From Simmondsia chinensis (taxonomy: Eukaryota; Streptophyta; Magnoliopsida; Caryophyllales; Simmondsiaceae), in NCBI GenBank assembly GCA_018398585.1, contig JAGTTD010000015.1:1369001-1433000 (forward strand): a stretch of DNA of 64,000 bases. Direction: 5' to 3'. Numbering within the stretch: position 1 is the first letter of the stretch; each line of letters begins with the position of its first letter. Of this stretch, positions 11,426 to 23,967 are shown one piece after another. The notes below the pieces were generated by a model. That model had not been told where the DNA came from and did not search any database. It saw only the letters and a program-made list of their open reading frames with translations. Both the position numbers and the translations under genes were made by a program.

Positions 11426-12850
11426 ATTTCTCATTGCTCATACATATTATTTAAGCCAATGGGAAACAAATTATACAGTCTACTACTTCAATTTATTTCT
11501 TGTGCTTTTAGTTGTGTTAATTTTTTTAACCCTTGCTATAATTTATGTTGTATCAATTTTTTGTTTGGGTCCCGAATGTTGGTTCAATTGTCTCGGTGTT
11601 ACTTGCCTTCTAGTCTTGCCCTGTACATTTGTGCCTTTAGGCTTGTATCATACTTATAGAAAAAATTTGCTGCATCTATTTAGTCTTGCGGTCAGATTGG
11701 CATCAAGTTAATGACGTAATTTTTAACGGCATAATCTTGCTAGATTCGAGTAACATAATACAAACTCACCCTTTGACCCAATTCAAAAATGTACGTGATC
11801 ATACCATTAAAAATTGCATCACCAACTTAACAAATTTTACTCAAATATCAAATTGACGTAATTGTATAGAAAATAAATTGACAAAATTTAAAATATAACG
11901 ACTAAATTAATATAGTGAATAAAGTACAATGAGGTTCGGTCTAATTAACCCTTAATTTGTGCCAAAAAATGTAACGGAAAATTAATAGATTTTGATACAT
12001 TAAAATAATATATAATAGTTTTTCATATAAATATTAATGGTTATTTATTTCAAAAGTCTATTTATTTCCAAAACATTGTTATTATACTCATTTTAGTTTT
12101 AATTGTGCCAATTTAATTCTATTATAAAATTAAATTTAAATGAATGACATAATTTTTGACAGATCCATTATATTAGATGCAAGTTACCAAATACAAACAC
12201 ATATATTGACCCAATTTAAATTAGTCATGATCTAACCATTAAAAATTATCATCGCCCTTTCAACAATATTAATTTTACGGTGGGACCAAGTTGACGTCTG
12301 TAAATTATACGTATACGTGGACTAAACTTGATATAATTTAAAGTATAAAGATTGAAATAACATAGTAGACAAAGTTTAAAATTTGTGGTGTTAATAACCA
12401 TAGATATAATTATTTTTCGTTAATGTGGTAAAAATTAGTAAAAAATATTGCTAACGTCCAAGTTTTTTGCATAAGCGCGATGTGCTGCTAGCTTGACTGC
12501 ACCTCGACTAGTCCTCAAATTGCAACCCCACTCACAAGTTTTCCGACGTATAACAGGGTAAATTAGGATTGATAGTATTCATTGCTGTCACGAATAATTG
12601 TTGACATTCAATGGCAAGATTCGCACCTAAAACCTCATGCTTAATGGGATGCCAAGATTTTAAGTGCTTTACAATTTAAGCCAACCATTTCTGGTAACTT
12701 TTGACACAATTTATTATCAGATAGAAATTTATCTATAATAGTTTCTCTTCTTTTATGACCTATTTAATCAAACCTTATTAATTTTGAATTTTTTTTTTTT
12801 TTTCAGGATTTGAGGGTATTGTACCTATAAAAAAAAAAGTGCTTTTAAAT

Positions 12851-12882
<32 letters not shown>

Positions 12883-13229
12883 GCTTTTTAGTAGAAGTAG
12901 AAAAATTAGTGTTTTTCCTTTAAATTAAATTAGACTTTTTTGCCCCTTAAATATATATATATAAAAGAGTCAAAAAATGGATTCACACAACACAACAGAT
13001 TAAGTATCAGGAATCTATGATACAAATAACCGTAGATGTAATTAGCTTTTATAGTTATTTTACAAATTGATAAAATACTATCATTGTCCAAGATTTTTGG
13101 TAATCGAGGTGTCTGTTCGACTTGATCAGCTCAACTAAATTACTCTTTGGATTGTACGCATTCGATAGAGAAGTTGTCCTATGCATATTATAGTAAATTG
13201 GGACCTAAAGATTCCATAGGCAACAGAAA

Positions 13230-13340
13230 GAAATTGTTTACATCCATGGACAGGATTTGCACCGAGACCTCAAACTTCATGAGAGTCAAAAGCTTATAGT
13301 GTCTTACCATTTGAGCCAACAAGGACAATGCAAGCGATTG
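13230..13340 (-). repeat. tRNA-derived SINE segment, repeated in each MADS unit
   Basis: Read on minus it has 'ttggctcaaatggtaagaca' (A-box-like) and 'ggtgcaaatcctgtcc' (B-box-like). Counterparts lie near 16880-17000 and 20500-20830, so the insertion predates the tandem duplication. Confidence 0.45.
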
Positions 13341-13927
13341 CTTGGCATCCATAAATTATAGGAAAAAATTACATATTAGTATCCTGAAATTTAGTGTATT
13401 AATTTTTTAGTCTACAAATTTTATAAAATATTATTTTAGTCCAAAAATTATATATATTTAATAATATATTTATCAAAAAATTTTAGTAATATATTTCAAA
13501 CTGCAGTGTGTATGGTGTAAATTATGCCTCTCATCAACTCTTCTTCATTAGAAATGCCACAACATTGTTGTTCATGTGTGGGATGAGTGGAATAGCAAAA
13601 CGATGGTGTACCAACTAACAACAATAAGTTTTACATTCTTTCATACTGTTTTTTGGACTATTTTATTAAATATATGTAATTTTTGAACTAAAAAAAATAC
13701 ACCAAATTTTAGAGTACTAAAATATAGTTTATCTTAAATTATAAAGCCTTTCATTTGGCATGGCTAAAAATTTATATTTTATTATATATTTAATTAATAT
13801 TTATATTTTCAAAGAAAATATTAATATACATAAAAAGGTCATATTTTGAATATCTGCTTTGGAGCCTAAAACACTTAGGATCAGTCCTGGAGCCAACTTT
13901 TGGAGTTACGTATAGTGTCACGCCCTC

Positions 13928-13935
13928 TATATATA
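13928..13935 (+). promoter_or_regulatory. TATA box of MADS copy A
   Basis: TATATATA within 'ccctctatatatagcgca' lies 73 bases before the ATG. The same motif and spacing occur in copies B and C, so the core promoter was duplicated with the gene. Confidence 0.65.
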
Positions 13936-14000
13936 GCGCACAATACTACTGAAAGAACATAAGAGAAACCCGAAAAAAAATCCGAAGTAAAAGAAAAAAA

Positions 14001-14875
14001 ATGAAAATGGGAGGGAGAAAGAAGCTGAAGCTCACATTCATAACGAATGCGAATGCAAGAAAATCAACGTTCTCTAAGAGGGTGAAAAGTCTGCTTAAGA
14101 AGCTTGACGAACTCACCACTCTTTGTGATGTTGAAGGCTGTGCCGTGGTTTATGGGCCTCATGGGCCTGAACCCATTGTGGGCCCTAACCCGGTTAAAGC
14201 CCAACAAGTCATTACCCGATTTAGGTCCTTGCCAGTTTTGGACCGGACCCGTAAGATGTTTAACCAAGAGGACTACCTCAAGGAGTGTATTGCAAAGGTA
14301 ATTTTCTTTTTCTTTTTTGTTTTTTTTTTTTACAAAATAAATTGTTGTTTTTGATGTTTTAAAATTTATGAAAATATAATTTGTTGTTTTTTATTTATGG
14401 GGAAATGGGTAAATTATGTTTTAATACATGAAAGTATTTGTTAATTCATAAATTTTGTATTTAAATTTGGAGTCCCTTGATGGTGAGATAATATTTTAAT
14501 ATATGAAAGTATTTATTATTTCTTATCTTCAACTTTATATTTACCATGTTACTCAAATTATCCCAACAGGTTAAGCTACAAATTGAACGTGCAAAGGCGG
14601 ACAACCGAGAGGCGGAGATGATGCTGGCTCTAAACGACATCCTCATGGGCCGTCGCCCCGTGGCCAGCCTCACGATATCGGATACGGATGAGATCCGTCG
14701 CTTGATTGAACGCAGCATCACGGAGCTGGACCGAAAGTGTCAGGACCTTGGAATCGAACCCGAGGGCCCCGGACAAGCAGCAGTGGCGGCTGGCATGGCG
14801 ACCGGTGGTGGTGATGAAGGTCATAAATTTAACGGACTCCCATGGATGGGATTAGCAAAAGGTGCTAGTGGGTGA
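14001..14875 (+). CDS. type I (M-gamma, AGL80-like) MADS-box protein, copy A
   Basis: Two exons, 14001-14297 and 14570-14875 (intron 272 bp, GTAATT...CAACAG), give 200 residues. The MADS domain is at the N-terminus: 'GRKKLKLTFITNANARKST', 'FSKRVKSLLKKLDELTTLC', 'EGCAVVYGPH'. 'RKKLKL' and the 'YGPHGPEP' segment with downstream 'MFNQEDYL' are typical of the AGL80/PHERES group of nuclear DNA-binding proteins, known mainly from female gametophyte and endosperm. A helical region ('IERAKADNREAEMMLALNDIL', 'EIRRLIERSITELDRK') follows, probably for dimerisation. The second exon is notably GC-richer than its surroundings. Target genes cannot be read from the sequence. The ATG at 14001 aligns with that of copy B. 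Confidence 0.88.
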
Positions 14876-17036
14876 TAAATGTGTGGTGTGATCCACAATA
14901 ATAAGTTAATCGTGTTGAATTCGTGCTTGTTTTAAAATATGATAAAGTTGAGTCAAGTTTATGTCTGAATTAGGTTAATGTCGTGTTCGAGTTTTTTTCA
15001 ATAACGCTATGTCATGTTCTGGTTTGTTAGCTGTCGGTGGTTCTTTAAGATCACCTAGTCGTTATTTCTGTTAAGTGTTTCAGTTTGGTTCTCGTTTTAT
15101 CTTTAGGAAGTTTGATTTCGTGTTTGTGTGTGTTGTTTAAAGTTTTATGTTAAGAAGTAAAAATATAATAGTTTTGTGTTACTGTTATTTAATTGCAATC
15201 TTATGATTATTGGTAGACTGTTATATTTCTTTTGTTGAGTCGATTATACTAGTATAATTTTTCAAAACTGAGATTTTTTTATTTAAATTTAAACATCTTA
15301 ATATGTCAAAATACCTCGTGTTTTTCTTTTTAATTTTTCTAGATTAAAGTATATATTATTTATGCTTTGTTCTATTAAAATTCATATACATTTTTAAGCT
15401 ATTAGCGTGATTCTATGTCGTTATGGGCAATATAAGTTTGCTTGTTAATATATAGTATCACGACTATACTCAATTAATAATTAATTATCGATTGATATGC
15501 ATACAATAAGTATTCCATATTCATTCATGTTTTCAACAACGGATATAATTGTTTTAACGAGCTTAATACGCTCAACAATGAACATAACTGTCATAACGAA
15601 CCTAATAGGCTCCTCATAACTTCCTCTAAAATCCTATTTATTAGTAGATGACAACACTCATTTTCATATTATAATGATCATAATTGTAGCTAGAAGTGTA
15701 AGTGAACCGAACGTTTGATAAAAACACAAATATTGAAATTAAAAATTAGTAATTTTTGACAGATTCATTGTACTAGATGCGAGTTACACAATAAAAACAC
15801 AAACATTGACCCTATTTAAGCCAGTCGTGATCTGACCGTTGAAAGTTCTCATCGCCAATTCAACAATATTAATTTTATTGTAGGACCAAATTGACAATTG
15901 TAAATTATACATGGACTAAACTTGATACAATAAGAAGTATAATGAATTAAATTGATACAATGAATAAAATATAGCACATGTGGTGTAAATAACCATTAGA
16001 TACAATTGTTTTTGTTAGTATTGTAAAAATTAGTAAAAAATATTGTTCGTGTCCATGTTTTTCGAGTAAGCGTGTTGTGTCGTTAGCTTTACCGCACATT
16101 GACTAGTCCTCGAATTGCATGTACCCCGCTTTCACAAGTTTTTTGACGTATAATAAGATAAGTTTGGATTTATAGCATTTGTAGGCGCCCATAAGAAATT
16201 GTTTACATTGAATGGCAAGATCTACACCTGAAACCTCATGCTTAATGGGATGTCAGGATTAACCTCATGCTTAATGGGATGTCAGGATTTTAAGTACTTT
16301 ACAATTTAAGTCAACCATTTTTGGTAAATCTTGAAATAATTTATTGTCAGATAGAAATTTATCTGTAATAGTTTCCTTTCTTTTAGGACCTATTTGATCA
16401 AACTTGTTTAAAAAAAATAATAATAATAAAATTATATATATATATATATATATTTTTTTTTTTTCGATTGGAAGGTAATGTACCTAAAAAGGAAAGTGCT
16501 TTTAAATTAAAGCAGACATTTTTTTTAAGTAGAAGTAGAAAAATAGTACTTTTCCTTTAAATTAAAACATACATTTTTTTTTCCTTTTAAATTGTAAATA
16601 CATTAAATTGACATAATTAAAAGATTCACGAAATAAATTCACACAACATGCTAAGTATTAGAAATCTATTATCCAAATAACTGTAGATGTAATTAGCATT
16701 TGTTGTTATTTTACAAATTAATAAAAATACTCTCGTTGTCCAAGGTTTTTGATAATCGAGGTGTATGGTCAACTAGATCAGCTCAACTAGATTACTCTTT
16801 GGATCGTATGCAACCGGCAGAGATATTGTCCGACGTATAATATGGTAAATTGGGGCATACAAATTCCATAGGCAACCGCAAGAAACTGTTTACATCCATG
16901 GACAGGATTTGCACCGAGACCTCAAACTTCATGAGAGTCAAAAGCTTATAGTGTCTTACCATTTGAGCCAACAAGGACAATGCAAGCGATTGCTTGGCAT
17001 CCATAAATTATAGGGGAAAATTATATATTAGTATCC

Positions 17037-17044
17037 TAAAATTT
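17037..17044 (-). other. no separate gene in the unit B spacer
   Basis: The open frames on minus around 16.8-17.3 kb cover repeat text ('tttggtgtactaattttt' and the tRNA-like segment) shared with units A and C. They show no conserved protein. Confidence 0.3.
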
Positions 17045-17536
17045 GGTGTACTAATTTTTTTGTCCACGAATTTTGCGAAAATAATTTTTTAGTCCAAAAG
17101 TTATATGCATTTAATAATATATTTATCAAAAAATTCCCAACTGCAGTGTGTATGGTGTAAATTATGCCCCTCATCAACTCTTTCTTATTTGAAATGTCAT
17201 AGCATTGCGGTTCGTGTACAGGATGAGTGGAATAGCAAAAGGATGGAGGGAGTACTAACAAACAACGACAAGTTTTACATCATTTCACATTATCATTTGT
17301 AGTGCTTTACTAATATATGTAACTTTAGAGTGTTGAAATGTAATTTATCCTACAGTATAAAGTCTTAGGCAATAGCCATAAGTTTCTATTTATTATTTAT
17401 TTAATTAATATTTATAATTTTAAAGAAAATATTAATATACATAAAGACCATATTTTAAATATCCACTCTGCAGCCTAAAACTCTTAGGATCAGCCCTAGA
17501 GCCAACTTTTGGAGCTACATACAGTTTCACTCCCTC

Positions 17537-17544
17537 TATATATA
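17537..17544 (+). promoter_or_regulatory. TATA box of MADS copy B
   Basis: TATATATA in 'ccctctatatatagcgca', 85 bases upstream of the ATG, matching copy A. Confidence 0.65.
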
Positions 17545-17621
17545 GCGCATACTACTGACGAGAAAACACAAGAGAAACTCGAAAAAACACTCGAGTAAAA
17601 GAAAGAAAAGAAGAAAAAATC

Positions 17622-18822
17622 ATGAACACAGGAGGGAGAAAGAAGTTGAAGCTCGCATTCATAACGAATGCGAATGCAAGAAAATTGACATTCTCTAAAA
17701 GAGTGAAAGGTCTGCTTAAGAAACTTGATGAACTCACCACTCTCTGTGACGTTGAAGGTTGTGCCATTGTTTATGGGCCTCATGGGCCTGACCCTATTGT
17801 GGGCCCTGACCCGGTTAAGGCCCATCAAGCTATTGCCCGGTTCAGCTCCTTGCCTGCTTTAGACCGGACCCGTACGATGCTTAACCAGGAGGACTACCTC
17901 ACGGAACGTATTGCTAAGGTTAATTCTTTTCTTTTTTTTTTTTGGCACAAAAATGTTGTTTTCTCCAAATATTTTATTTTTTTTTTAACTTATGGAAAAT
18001 GAGTAAGTTATGTTTTAATATATGAAAGTATTTGTTTATTCGTAAATTTTGTTTTTGAGTCCCTTGATAATGGTGAAATAATATTTTAATTTAACCGTCT
18101 GTGATTCTTTAACTGGTTTTTACAAAAAAAGTGATATCATATGCTGGAAAGGTGACTTTGTATAACAGAAATGTGATTTCACCCTTCAGATTTTGAACCA
18201 ACAAATTATTTCGCGTTAATTGGTGGACCAATGCATTGTTATGTACAAAAATATTCGTGAACTGAAATATAAAATCAACGTAGGGTACTAAAGTGTAATT
18301 AAACTGAAAAACATTAGACAGGAGAGAGAAAAACTATTTCCTTTAACTGGAGTGTATGGGTTAGATTTTCATCTGTTAAATTGTACGTTATCACTAACGA
18401 ATCTTCAAAAATTATTGAAATACATTTTTCTAAGCGCCTCACATATGATACATTTTCCTAATTTATACCTTTATTATGTCTACATCGACATATTATTTCT
18501 TATATTTAACTATATATTTATTGTGTTATTTGAATTATCCCAACAGGTTAAGATGCAAATTGAACGGGTGAAGGCGGATAACCGAGAGGCGGAGATGATG
18601 CTGGTCCTAAACGACATCCTCACGGGCCATCGCCCCGTGGCCAGCCTCAACCTATCGGAAACCGATGAGATCCGTCGTTTGATTGAACGCACCATCACGG
18701 AGCTGGATCGGAAGTGGCAGGACCTCAGAATCGAACCCGAGGGCCCCGGCCAAGCGGCGGTGGCGGCTAGCATGGCGCCCGGTGGTGGTGATGAGGGTCA
18801 GAAATGCAAGGGACTCCCATGA
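17622..18822 (+). CDS. type I (M-gamma, AGL80-like) MADS-box protein, copy B
   Basis: Exons 17622-17918 and 18547-18822 (intron 628 bp, GTTAAT...CAACAG) encode 190 residues. The protein parallels copy A: MADS domain with 'FSKRVKGLLKKLDELTTLC' and 'EGCAIVYGPHGPDP', then 'IERVKADNREAEMM' and 'DEIRRLIERTITELDRKWQDL'. It stops ten residues earlier than A because an earlier TGA follows 'CKGLP'. The intron is longer than in A; the extra part (about 18090-18490) is partly matched in copy C, so A probably lost it. Reading frame, splice sites and core promoter look intact. As a recent tandem paralogue it may be redundant with A. Confidence 0.87.
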
Positions 18823-20585
18823 ATGGGGTTAGCAAAAGGTGCTAGTGGGTGATACATATGTAGTGTGATCTACAGTAATAAGTTAATCGTGTTGAATTTG
18901 TGTCTATCTTAAAATATTACAAAGTTGGGTCAAGTTTATGTTTGAATTTGGTCATGTCGTGTTCGATTTTTGTTTAAATAACTTTGTGTCATGTTATGGT
19001 TGGTTAGTCTTAGGTGGTTCTTTAAGGTCACCTAGTCGTTATTTCTGTTGAGAGTTTCAGTTTGATTGTTGTTTTATGTTTAGAAAGTTTGATTTTGTGT
19101 CTGTGTGTTGTTTAAGGTTTTATGTTAAGAAATAAAATTGTGATATTATTATTACAAGTAGACAATTATATTTCTTTTGTTGTGTAACATTATAGAAAAA
19201 TTTCTTAATAATTGAGATTTTTCTTTAGATTTGAACATCATGATGTGTCAAAAATATTATATATTTTAAGATATTAGCTTGATTATATGCCGTTTTACGC
19301 AATATAAATTTGCTAGTTGATAGTATCACGATGTACTTAATTAATAAATGTCTATAGATTGATATATGCATATATTCTATATAATAAGTATACCATATTC
19401 ATTTCTGTTTTCAACAAGGAACATAACAGTTGTAACGAACTTAATAGGCTCAACAAGGAACACAACCATTATAACGAACCTAATAGGCTCCTCATAACTT
19501 TCTTTAAAATCCTATTTATCAGTAGATGACAACATTCCGTTTCATATTATTAATGATCATAATTGTAGCTAGAGGTGTAAGTGATCCGAACGTTTGATAA
19601 AACACAAACATTGACCCAATTTAAACTAGTCATGATCTGACCATTGAAAATTCTCATCGTCAATTCAACAATATTAATTTTACTGTAGGACCAAGTTGAC
19701 AATTTTAAATTATACATGGACTAAACTTGACACAATAAAAAGTATAAGAATTAAATTAACACAACGGACTACCTGTGATGTAAATAACCTTAGGTATAAT
19801 TATTTTTTGTTAGTATAGTAAAAATTAGTAAAAAATATTGTTAGCGTCCATGTTTTTCGCATAAGCGTGTTGTGCTGCTAGCTTGACCGCACCTTGACTA
19901 TTCCTCGAATTGCATGCATCTCCCCTCACAAGTTTTTCAATCCATAATAGGATAAGTTAGGATCGATAGTATTCATTGGTGTCAGCAAAAAAAATTGTTT
20001 ACATTCAATGACAAGATTTGTATCTGAAACCTCGTGCTTAATGGGATGCCAGGATTTAAGTGCTTTACAATTTAAGCCAACCATTCTAAAAACGCCTGAC
20101 ATAATTTATTATAAGATAGAAATTTATCTATAATACTTTTTCTTATTTTAGCACCTATTTGACCAAATTTTTTCTTAAAAAAGTGTTTTTTTAGAATTTG
20201 AGGGTATTTTACCTAACAAGAAAAATGCTTTTAAATTAACTTTTATGTATAAGAAACAAATTCACACAATAAACTAATTATGAGGAATCTATGATGCAAA
20301 TTACCTTAGACGTAATTAGCTTTTGTCATTATTTTACAAATTAATAAAAATACTCTCGTCATCCAAGGTTTTTGGTAACCGAGGTATCCGTTCAACGTGA
20401 TGAACTCAACTGGATTACTCTTTGGATCGTACGCATTATACAGAGAAGTTGTCCTATATATAATATAGTAAATTGGGATCTATATCCATAGGCAGCCGCA
20501 AGAAATTGTTTACATCCATGGATAGGATTTGCGCCTAGACCTCACGCTTTATGAAATTCAAAAGATTCAATTGTCTTACCATTTG

Positions 20586-20792
20586 CATGGTCGGACATAA
20601 CCCCAAGCAACCCAAGCACCCACTTAGGGCCCCCGAATTTTAAGGGCCCCAGATTTTTGAAGTTGTAGTTGTTAAACTATTAATTCTTAGTATTAGTAAA
20701 TTTTATAGTCAAAATTATTATAATTTATAGTATATGAAGGGCCCCTTCTGAGAATTTTGCTTGAGGCCCCGGAAATGTCAGGACCAACCCTG
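20586..20792. mobile_element. hAT-type MITE with 8-bp target-site duplication
   Basis: A 207-bp insert is flanked by 'accatttg' at 20578-20585 and 20793-20800. Its ends are imperfect inverted repeats ('catggtcggacata' against the reverse complement 'cagggttggtcctgac'). The 8-bp duplication and CAGGGT-like ends point to the hAT superfamily. It breaks the tRNA-like segment that is intact in units A and B. The end 'ggggttatgtccgaccctg' at 60601-60619 is a second copy's terminus. Confidence 0.8.
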
Positions 20793-21208
20793 ACCATTTG
20801 AGCCAAATAGGACAATGCAAGCAGCTACTTGGCGTTCATAAGTTATAGGAAAAAAAATTATATATTAGTATTCTAAGATTTAGTGTATTAATTTTTTAGT
20901 TGACAAATTCTATAAATAATTTTTTAGTCAAAAAATTACAAGCATCTAATAAAGTAGTCCAAACCGCAGTGTGTAAGGGTATAAATTATGCCCCCTCATC
21001 AACTCTTTCTTTAGAAATACCACAACATTGTTGTTCGTATGTCGGATGAGTGGAATATCAAGAGGACAGTGGGATTGCCAACAAATCACGACAACTTTTA
21101 CAATATTTTACACTATTATTAGATTATTTTACAAAATACACGTGACTTTTGAAATAAAATATAATTTCATAAAAGTTTGAGGACTAAAAAAATAAAACCA
21201 AACTGTAG

Positions 21209-21345
21209 AATACAACAACAACAACAATAACAACAATCCCAGTGCCTCAAGGGCTCCCGCAAAAGCGCGGTCTAGGGGGATTGATGTACCTTTCAGGGTG
21301 TTAACCTGAAGAGAGGCTATTTCCGGGGACCCCTAACCTAAGAGA
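21209..21345 (-). repeat. headless SINE body, minus orientation, in unit C
   Basis: (CAA)n-type tail, 'cagtgcctcaagggctcccgc', 'gtacctttcagggtg' and 'gaggctatttccgg'. The block absent from units A and B continues to about 21510 with further sequence I cannot assign. Confidence 0.6.
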
Positions 21346-21766
21346 TATGTCCTCATTGCATCATGGTGACCTGTGAGCAATAGGGCATGAAAGCAAAAAA
21401 GTAAGCCATAGCATAAAATGAGCAATACAAAGCATAACACCCTAGAGGAGACTATGAGGTAAAACCTTCCCTTCAAGGCAGCTAGTATAAGCAAATATGC
21501 AAATAGGCAGATATTAGAGTCCTAATATGTAATTTATATTAAATTATAAAGTTTTTGGCATAGCCTTAAATTTCTATTTATTATGTATTTAATTAATATT
21601 TATAATTTTAAAGAAAAAGTTAATATACGTAAAAGACCATATTTTAAATTTTCACTCCAGACCCTAAAGCACTTAGGATTAACCCTGGAGTCAACTTTTG
21701 AAGTTACTTACAGTGTCACACTCCCTATATATATGTAGCGCACAGTACTGCTGAGAAAACACAAGA

Positions 21767-21870
21767 CGACAACAACAACAATCCCAGTGCTTCAAGGGCT
21801 CCCACAAAAACAGGGTCTGGGGGGTACATGTACGCAGCCTTCCCCCTTCAGAGTGTCAACCTGAAGAAAG
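21767..21870 (-). mobile_element. SINE inserted between TATA box and ATG of MADS copy C
   Basis: A 5'-truncated SINE body (CAA-type tail, 'cagtgcttcaagggctccc', 'gtacgcagcc') is flanked by perfect 14-bp copies of 'gagaaaacacaaga' (21753-21766 and 21871-21884). In copies A and B this sequence is a single leader segment, so the insertion postdates the duplication. Confidence 0.88.
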
Positions 21871-21929
21871 GAGAAAACACAAGAGAAACTCGAAAAAAAC
21901 ACTCGAGTAAAAAAAAAGAAAAAAAAACC

Positions 21930-22228
21930 ATGAAAACGGGAGGGAGAAAGAAACTGAAGCTCACATTCATAATGAATGTAAATGCAAGAAAATCGACGTT
22001 TTCTAAGAGAGTGAAAGGTTTGCTTAAGAAATTTGATGAATTCACCACTCTTGTGATAAGAGGTCTGCGCCATTGTTTATGGGCCTCGTGGGCCTGAATC
22101 CATTGTGGGCCTTACCCAGTTAAGGCCCATCAAGTTATTGCCCGGTTCAGGTCCTTGCCCGCTTCGGACCGGACCAGTAAGATGCTTAACCAGGAGGAGG
22201 ACTACCTCAAGGAACGCATTGATGAGGT
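21930..22228 (+). pseudogene. MADS-box copy C, frameshifted and truncated
   Basis: The ATG and the first 41 codons are preserved ('GRKKLKLTFIMNVNARKST', 'FSKRVKGLLKKFDEFTTL'). Small deletions at about 22050-22062, where A and B read 'ctctgtgacgttgaag', then shift the frame. Later DNA still matches the end of exon 1, including 'gatgcttaaccaggagg' and the GTAATT donor at 22229. Only the start of the intron follows; no exon 2 is found before unit homology ends. The TATA box (21726-21734) is also changed to TATATATATG. A full-length product is not possible. Confidence 0.85.
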
Positions 22229-22869
22229 AATTTTCTTTCCTTTTTTTTTTTTTTTGGTTTCAAAAAATGTTGTTTTTTGATGTTTTTAAAATGTCTTAAA
22301 ATAATTTTTTTCCCCCTTATGGGAAAATGGGTAAATTATGTTTAATATATGAAAGTATTTGTTTATCTATAGTTCTGTATTTGAATTTTTGAGTCCCTTG
22401 ATAATGGTGAAATAATATTTTAATCCAACTATCGATGATTTTTTGATTGAGTTTTACAAAAAAATGGTGTCTTATACTGAAAATGTGACTTTGTATAATA
22501 GAAATGTGATTTTTCACTCCATAATTTGAATTAACAAACTATTTGACCGTAATTGGTGGACTAAGACGTCATTATGTATAAAAAATTCGTGAACTAAAAT
22601 ATAAAATCAATGCAGAGTACTAATGCGTAATTAACCAGAAAAACATCAGCGATATGTATTTTTATGGCCTATATACTAAATATAATTAAGTATATTTTTT
22701 GGGAGTTGCTACTATTAGGGCAAAAATTATTATTGTCAAAACAATTATGTGAAGTATAAATAATAAAAGTCACAAAATTTCCTAGAAACCTATGTCCTTG
22801 CTCTGGCAATAACAATTTTACCATGATAATAACGATACCCTATTTTTTTAAGTATCTCTGTATATAGGG

Positions 22870-23240
22870 TAAGGCTTAGGCTCGGCTCATTTACATTAAG
22901 CTCAGATCGGCTCGATCTAAGCTCGAGCAAGCTTTGAATTAAGGTTGCAAATATTTTAATTCATTTGAGTTCAATCTAGGCTCATTCGGGTTCATTTAAG
23001 CTCGAGCTCGGTTAATTTAGGCTCTAATTTGGCTTTGCTGCACATGCTCGCTTAGGCTCATTTAGGCTCGTGAGCCTACGAGCTCGAGCTTCACTAAACT
23101 TGGGCTCAACTTGATAAGCTAAATGAGCCAGCTCGACTCAACTCGAGTACAAAACAAGCAAAGCCTTTTGAGCTTTATGACGATCCACTTACAAAGGTTT
23201 GTAAGCTGGCTTGGCTCAGTTACATCCCGATCTGTATGAT
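22870..23240. repeat. GAGCTCG-rich dispersed repeat
   Basis: Alternating 'ggctcg', 'gagctcg' and 'ttaagctcgagc' on both strands, ending 'ggctcagttacatccc'. It belongs with the other GAGCTC-rich blocks in the window. Confidence 0.4.
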
Positions 23241-23469
23241 TGTTTCTAAAGTTATTATTGTGGGTTAACTCCACTTTAGAAGTCAGCGAGTGGCAGGTAC
23301 CACTTTATTTGGTCGTGTTTCCTTTTTCTCGGCTAAAAATTCTACAAAATGTAACTTTATTAATACTTAAATTAAATATCTAATTTAATATTCAATAATA
23401 ATATTGAAGAGGATAAGTATCATATGAAACAGCCTCATATTGAATATTCAACCTAAGAGGGTACAAATA

Positions 23470-23724
23470 CGTAAACATTAGATTCTATTAAAATTTCGAA
23501 ATTAAGCGTACTTGGCCGAGAGTAGCACCAAAATGGGTGACCTCTTAGGAAGTCCTCGTGTTGCACCCCTCAGGTTGGGGGTTCTCGGAAATAGCCTCCC
23601 TTCAGTACCCTGAAGGTGGAAGACTGTGTACATCCACTCCCCCCCCCCCCCCCCCTCCTCTGACCCTACTTAGGCGGGAGCCCTTGGGGCACTGAAAATG
23701 TTGCTTTGCTTTGCTTTGCTTTAT
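23470..23724 (+). mobile_element. 5S rRNA-headed SINE (copy 1)
   Basis: The first half reads like plant 5S rRNA from about base 35: 'attaagcgtacttgg', 'cgagagtagcacca', 'atgggtgacct', 'ggaagtcctcgtgttgcac'. The SINE body follows directly ('caggttgggggttctcgg', 'cggga', 'cccttggggcactg') with a TTGCT-repeat tail. A 17-C run (23639-23655) is embedded in the body. Confidence 0.75.
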
Positions 23725-23967
23725 CATATGAAAATCAAAATTATACTCCTATCATACTAATTGCATTAGGTATTGTTTTGCAAGAATAACAAAACATACA
23801 ATATTTACGTAAAATACCCCTCAATATGAGAGCAAAAACCACGAACAAATAAGGAATATCCACTATTGAAAAAGGAACTATAAGATTTTTGTATCTCGCA
23901 CCTCACATACCCCCTATCTCCCTCGATTTATATTCCTATCGTGGCTTTTTGTTGAGTGTCGATACTG

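Larger units (their letters stand above)
12135..15740 (+). repeat. tandem unit A of the MADS segmental array
   Basis: This unit aligns along its length with 15745-19595 and 19600-22650. Landmarks in order are 'tttttgacagat' with 'attgaccc', a 5' tRNA-like minus SINE segment (about 12600-12715), 'gattactctttggat' variants, a second tRNA-like segment (about 13230-13335), the TATA box and the MADS gene. It lacks about 400 bp of MADS intron present in unit B. Confidence 0.8.
15745..19595 (+). repeat. tandem unit B of the MADS segmental array
   Basis: Same order of landmarks as unit A, offset by about 3.6 kb. A 29-bp tandem duplication inside the 5' SINE-like part (16232-16260 and 16261-16289) is private to this unit. 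A TA run lies at 16435-16452. Confidence 0.8.
19600..22650 (+). repeat. tandem unit C of the MADS segmental array (decayed)
   Basis: It aligns with units A and B but ends inside the MADS intron at about 22.65 kb. It carries insertions missing from A and B: a hAT-type MITE (20586-20792), a SINE-containing block (about 21210-21510) and a SINE with target duplication (21767-21870). Confidence 0.75.

Noticed and set aside
11249..11711. Open frame with hydrophobic stretches (136 aa)
   Set aside because: It overlaps a retroelement-like 3' end with an A-run and has no recognisable domain.
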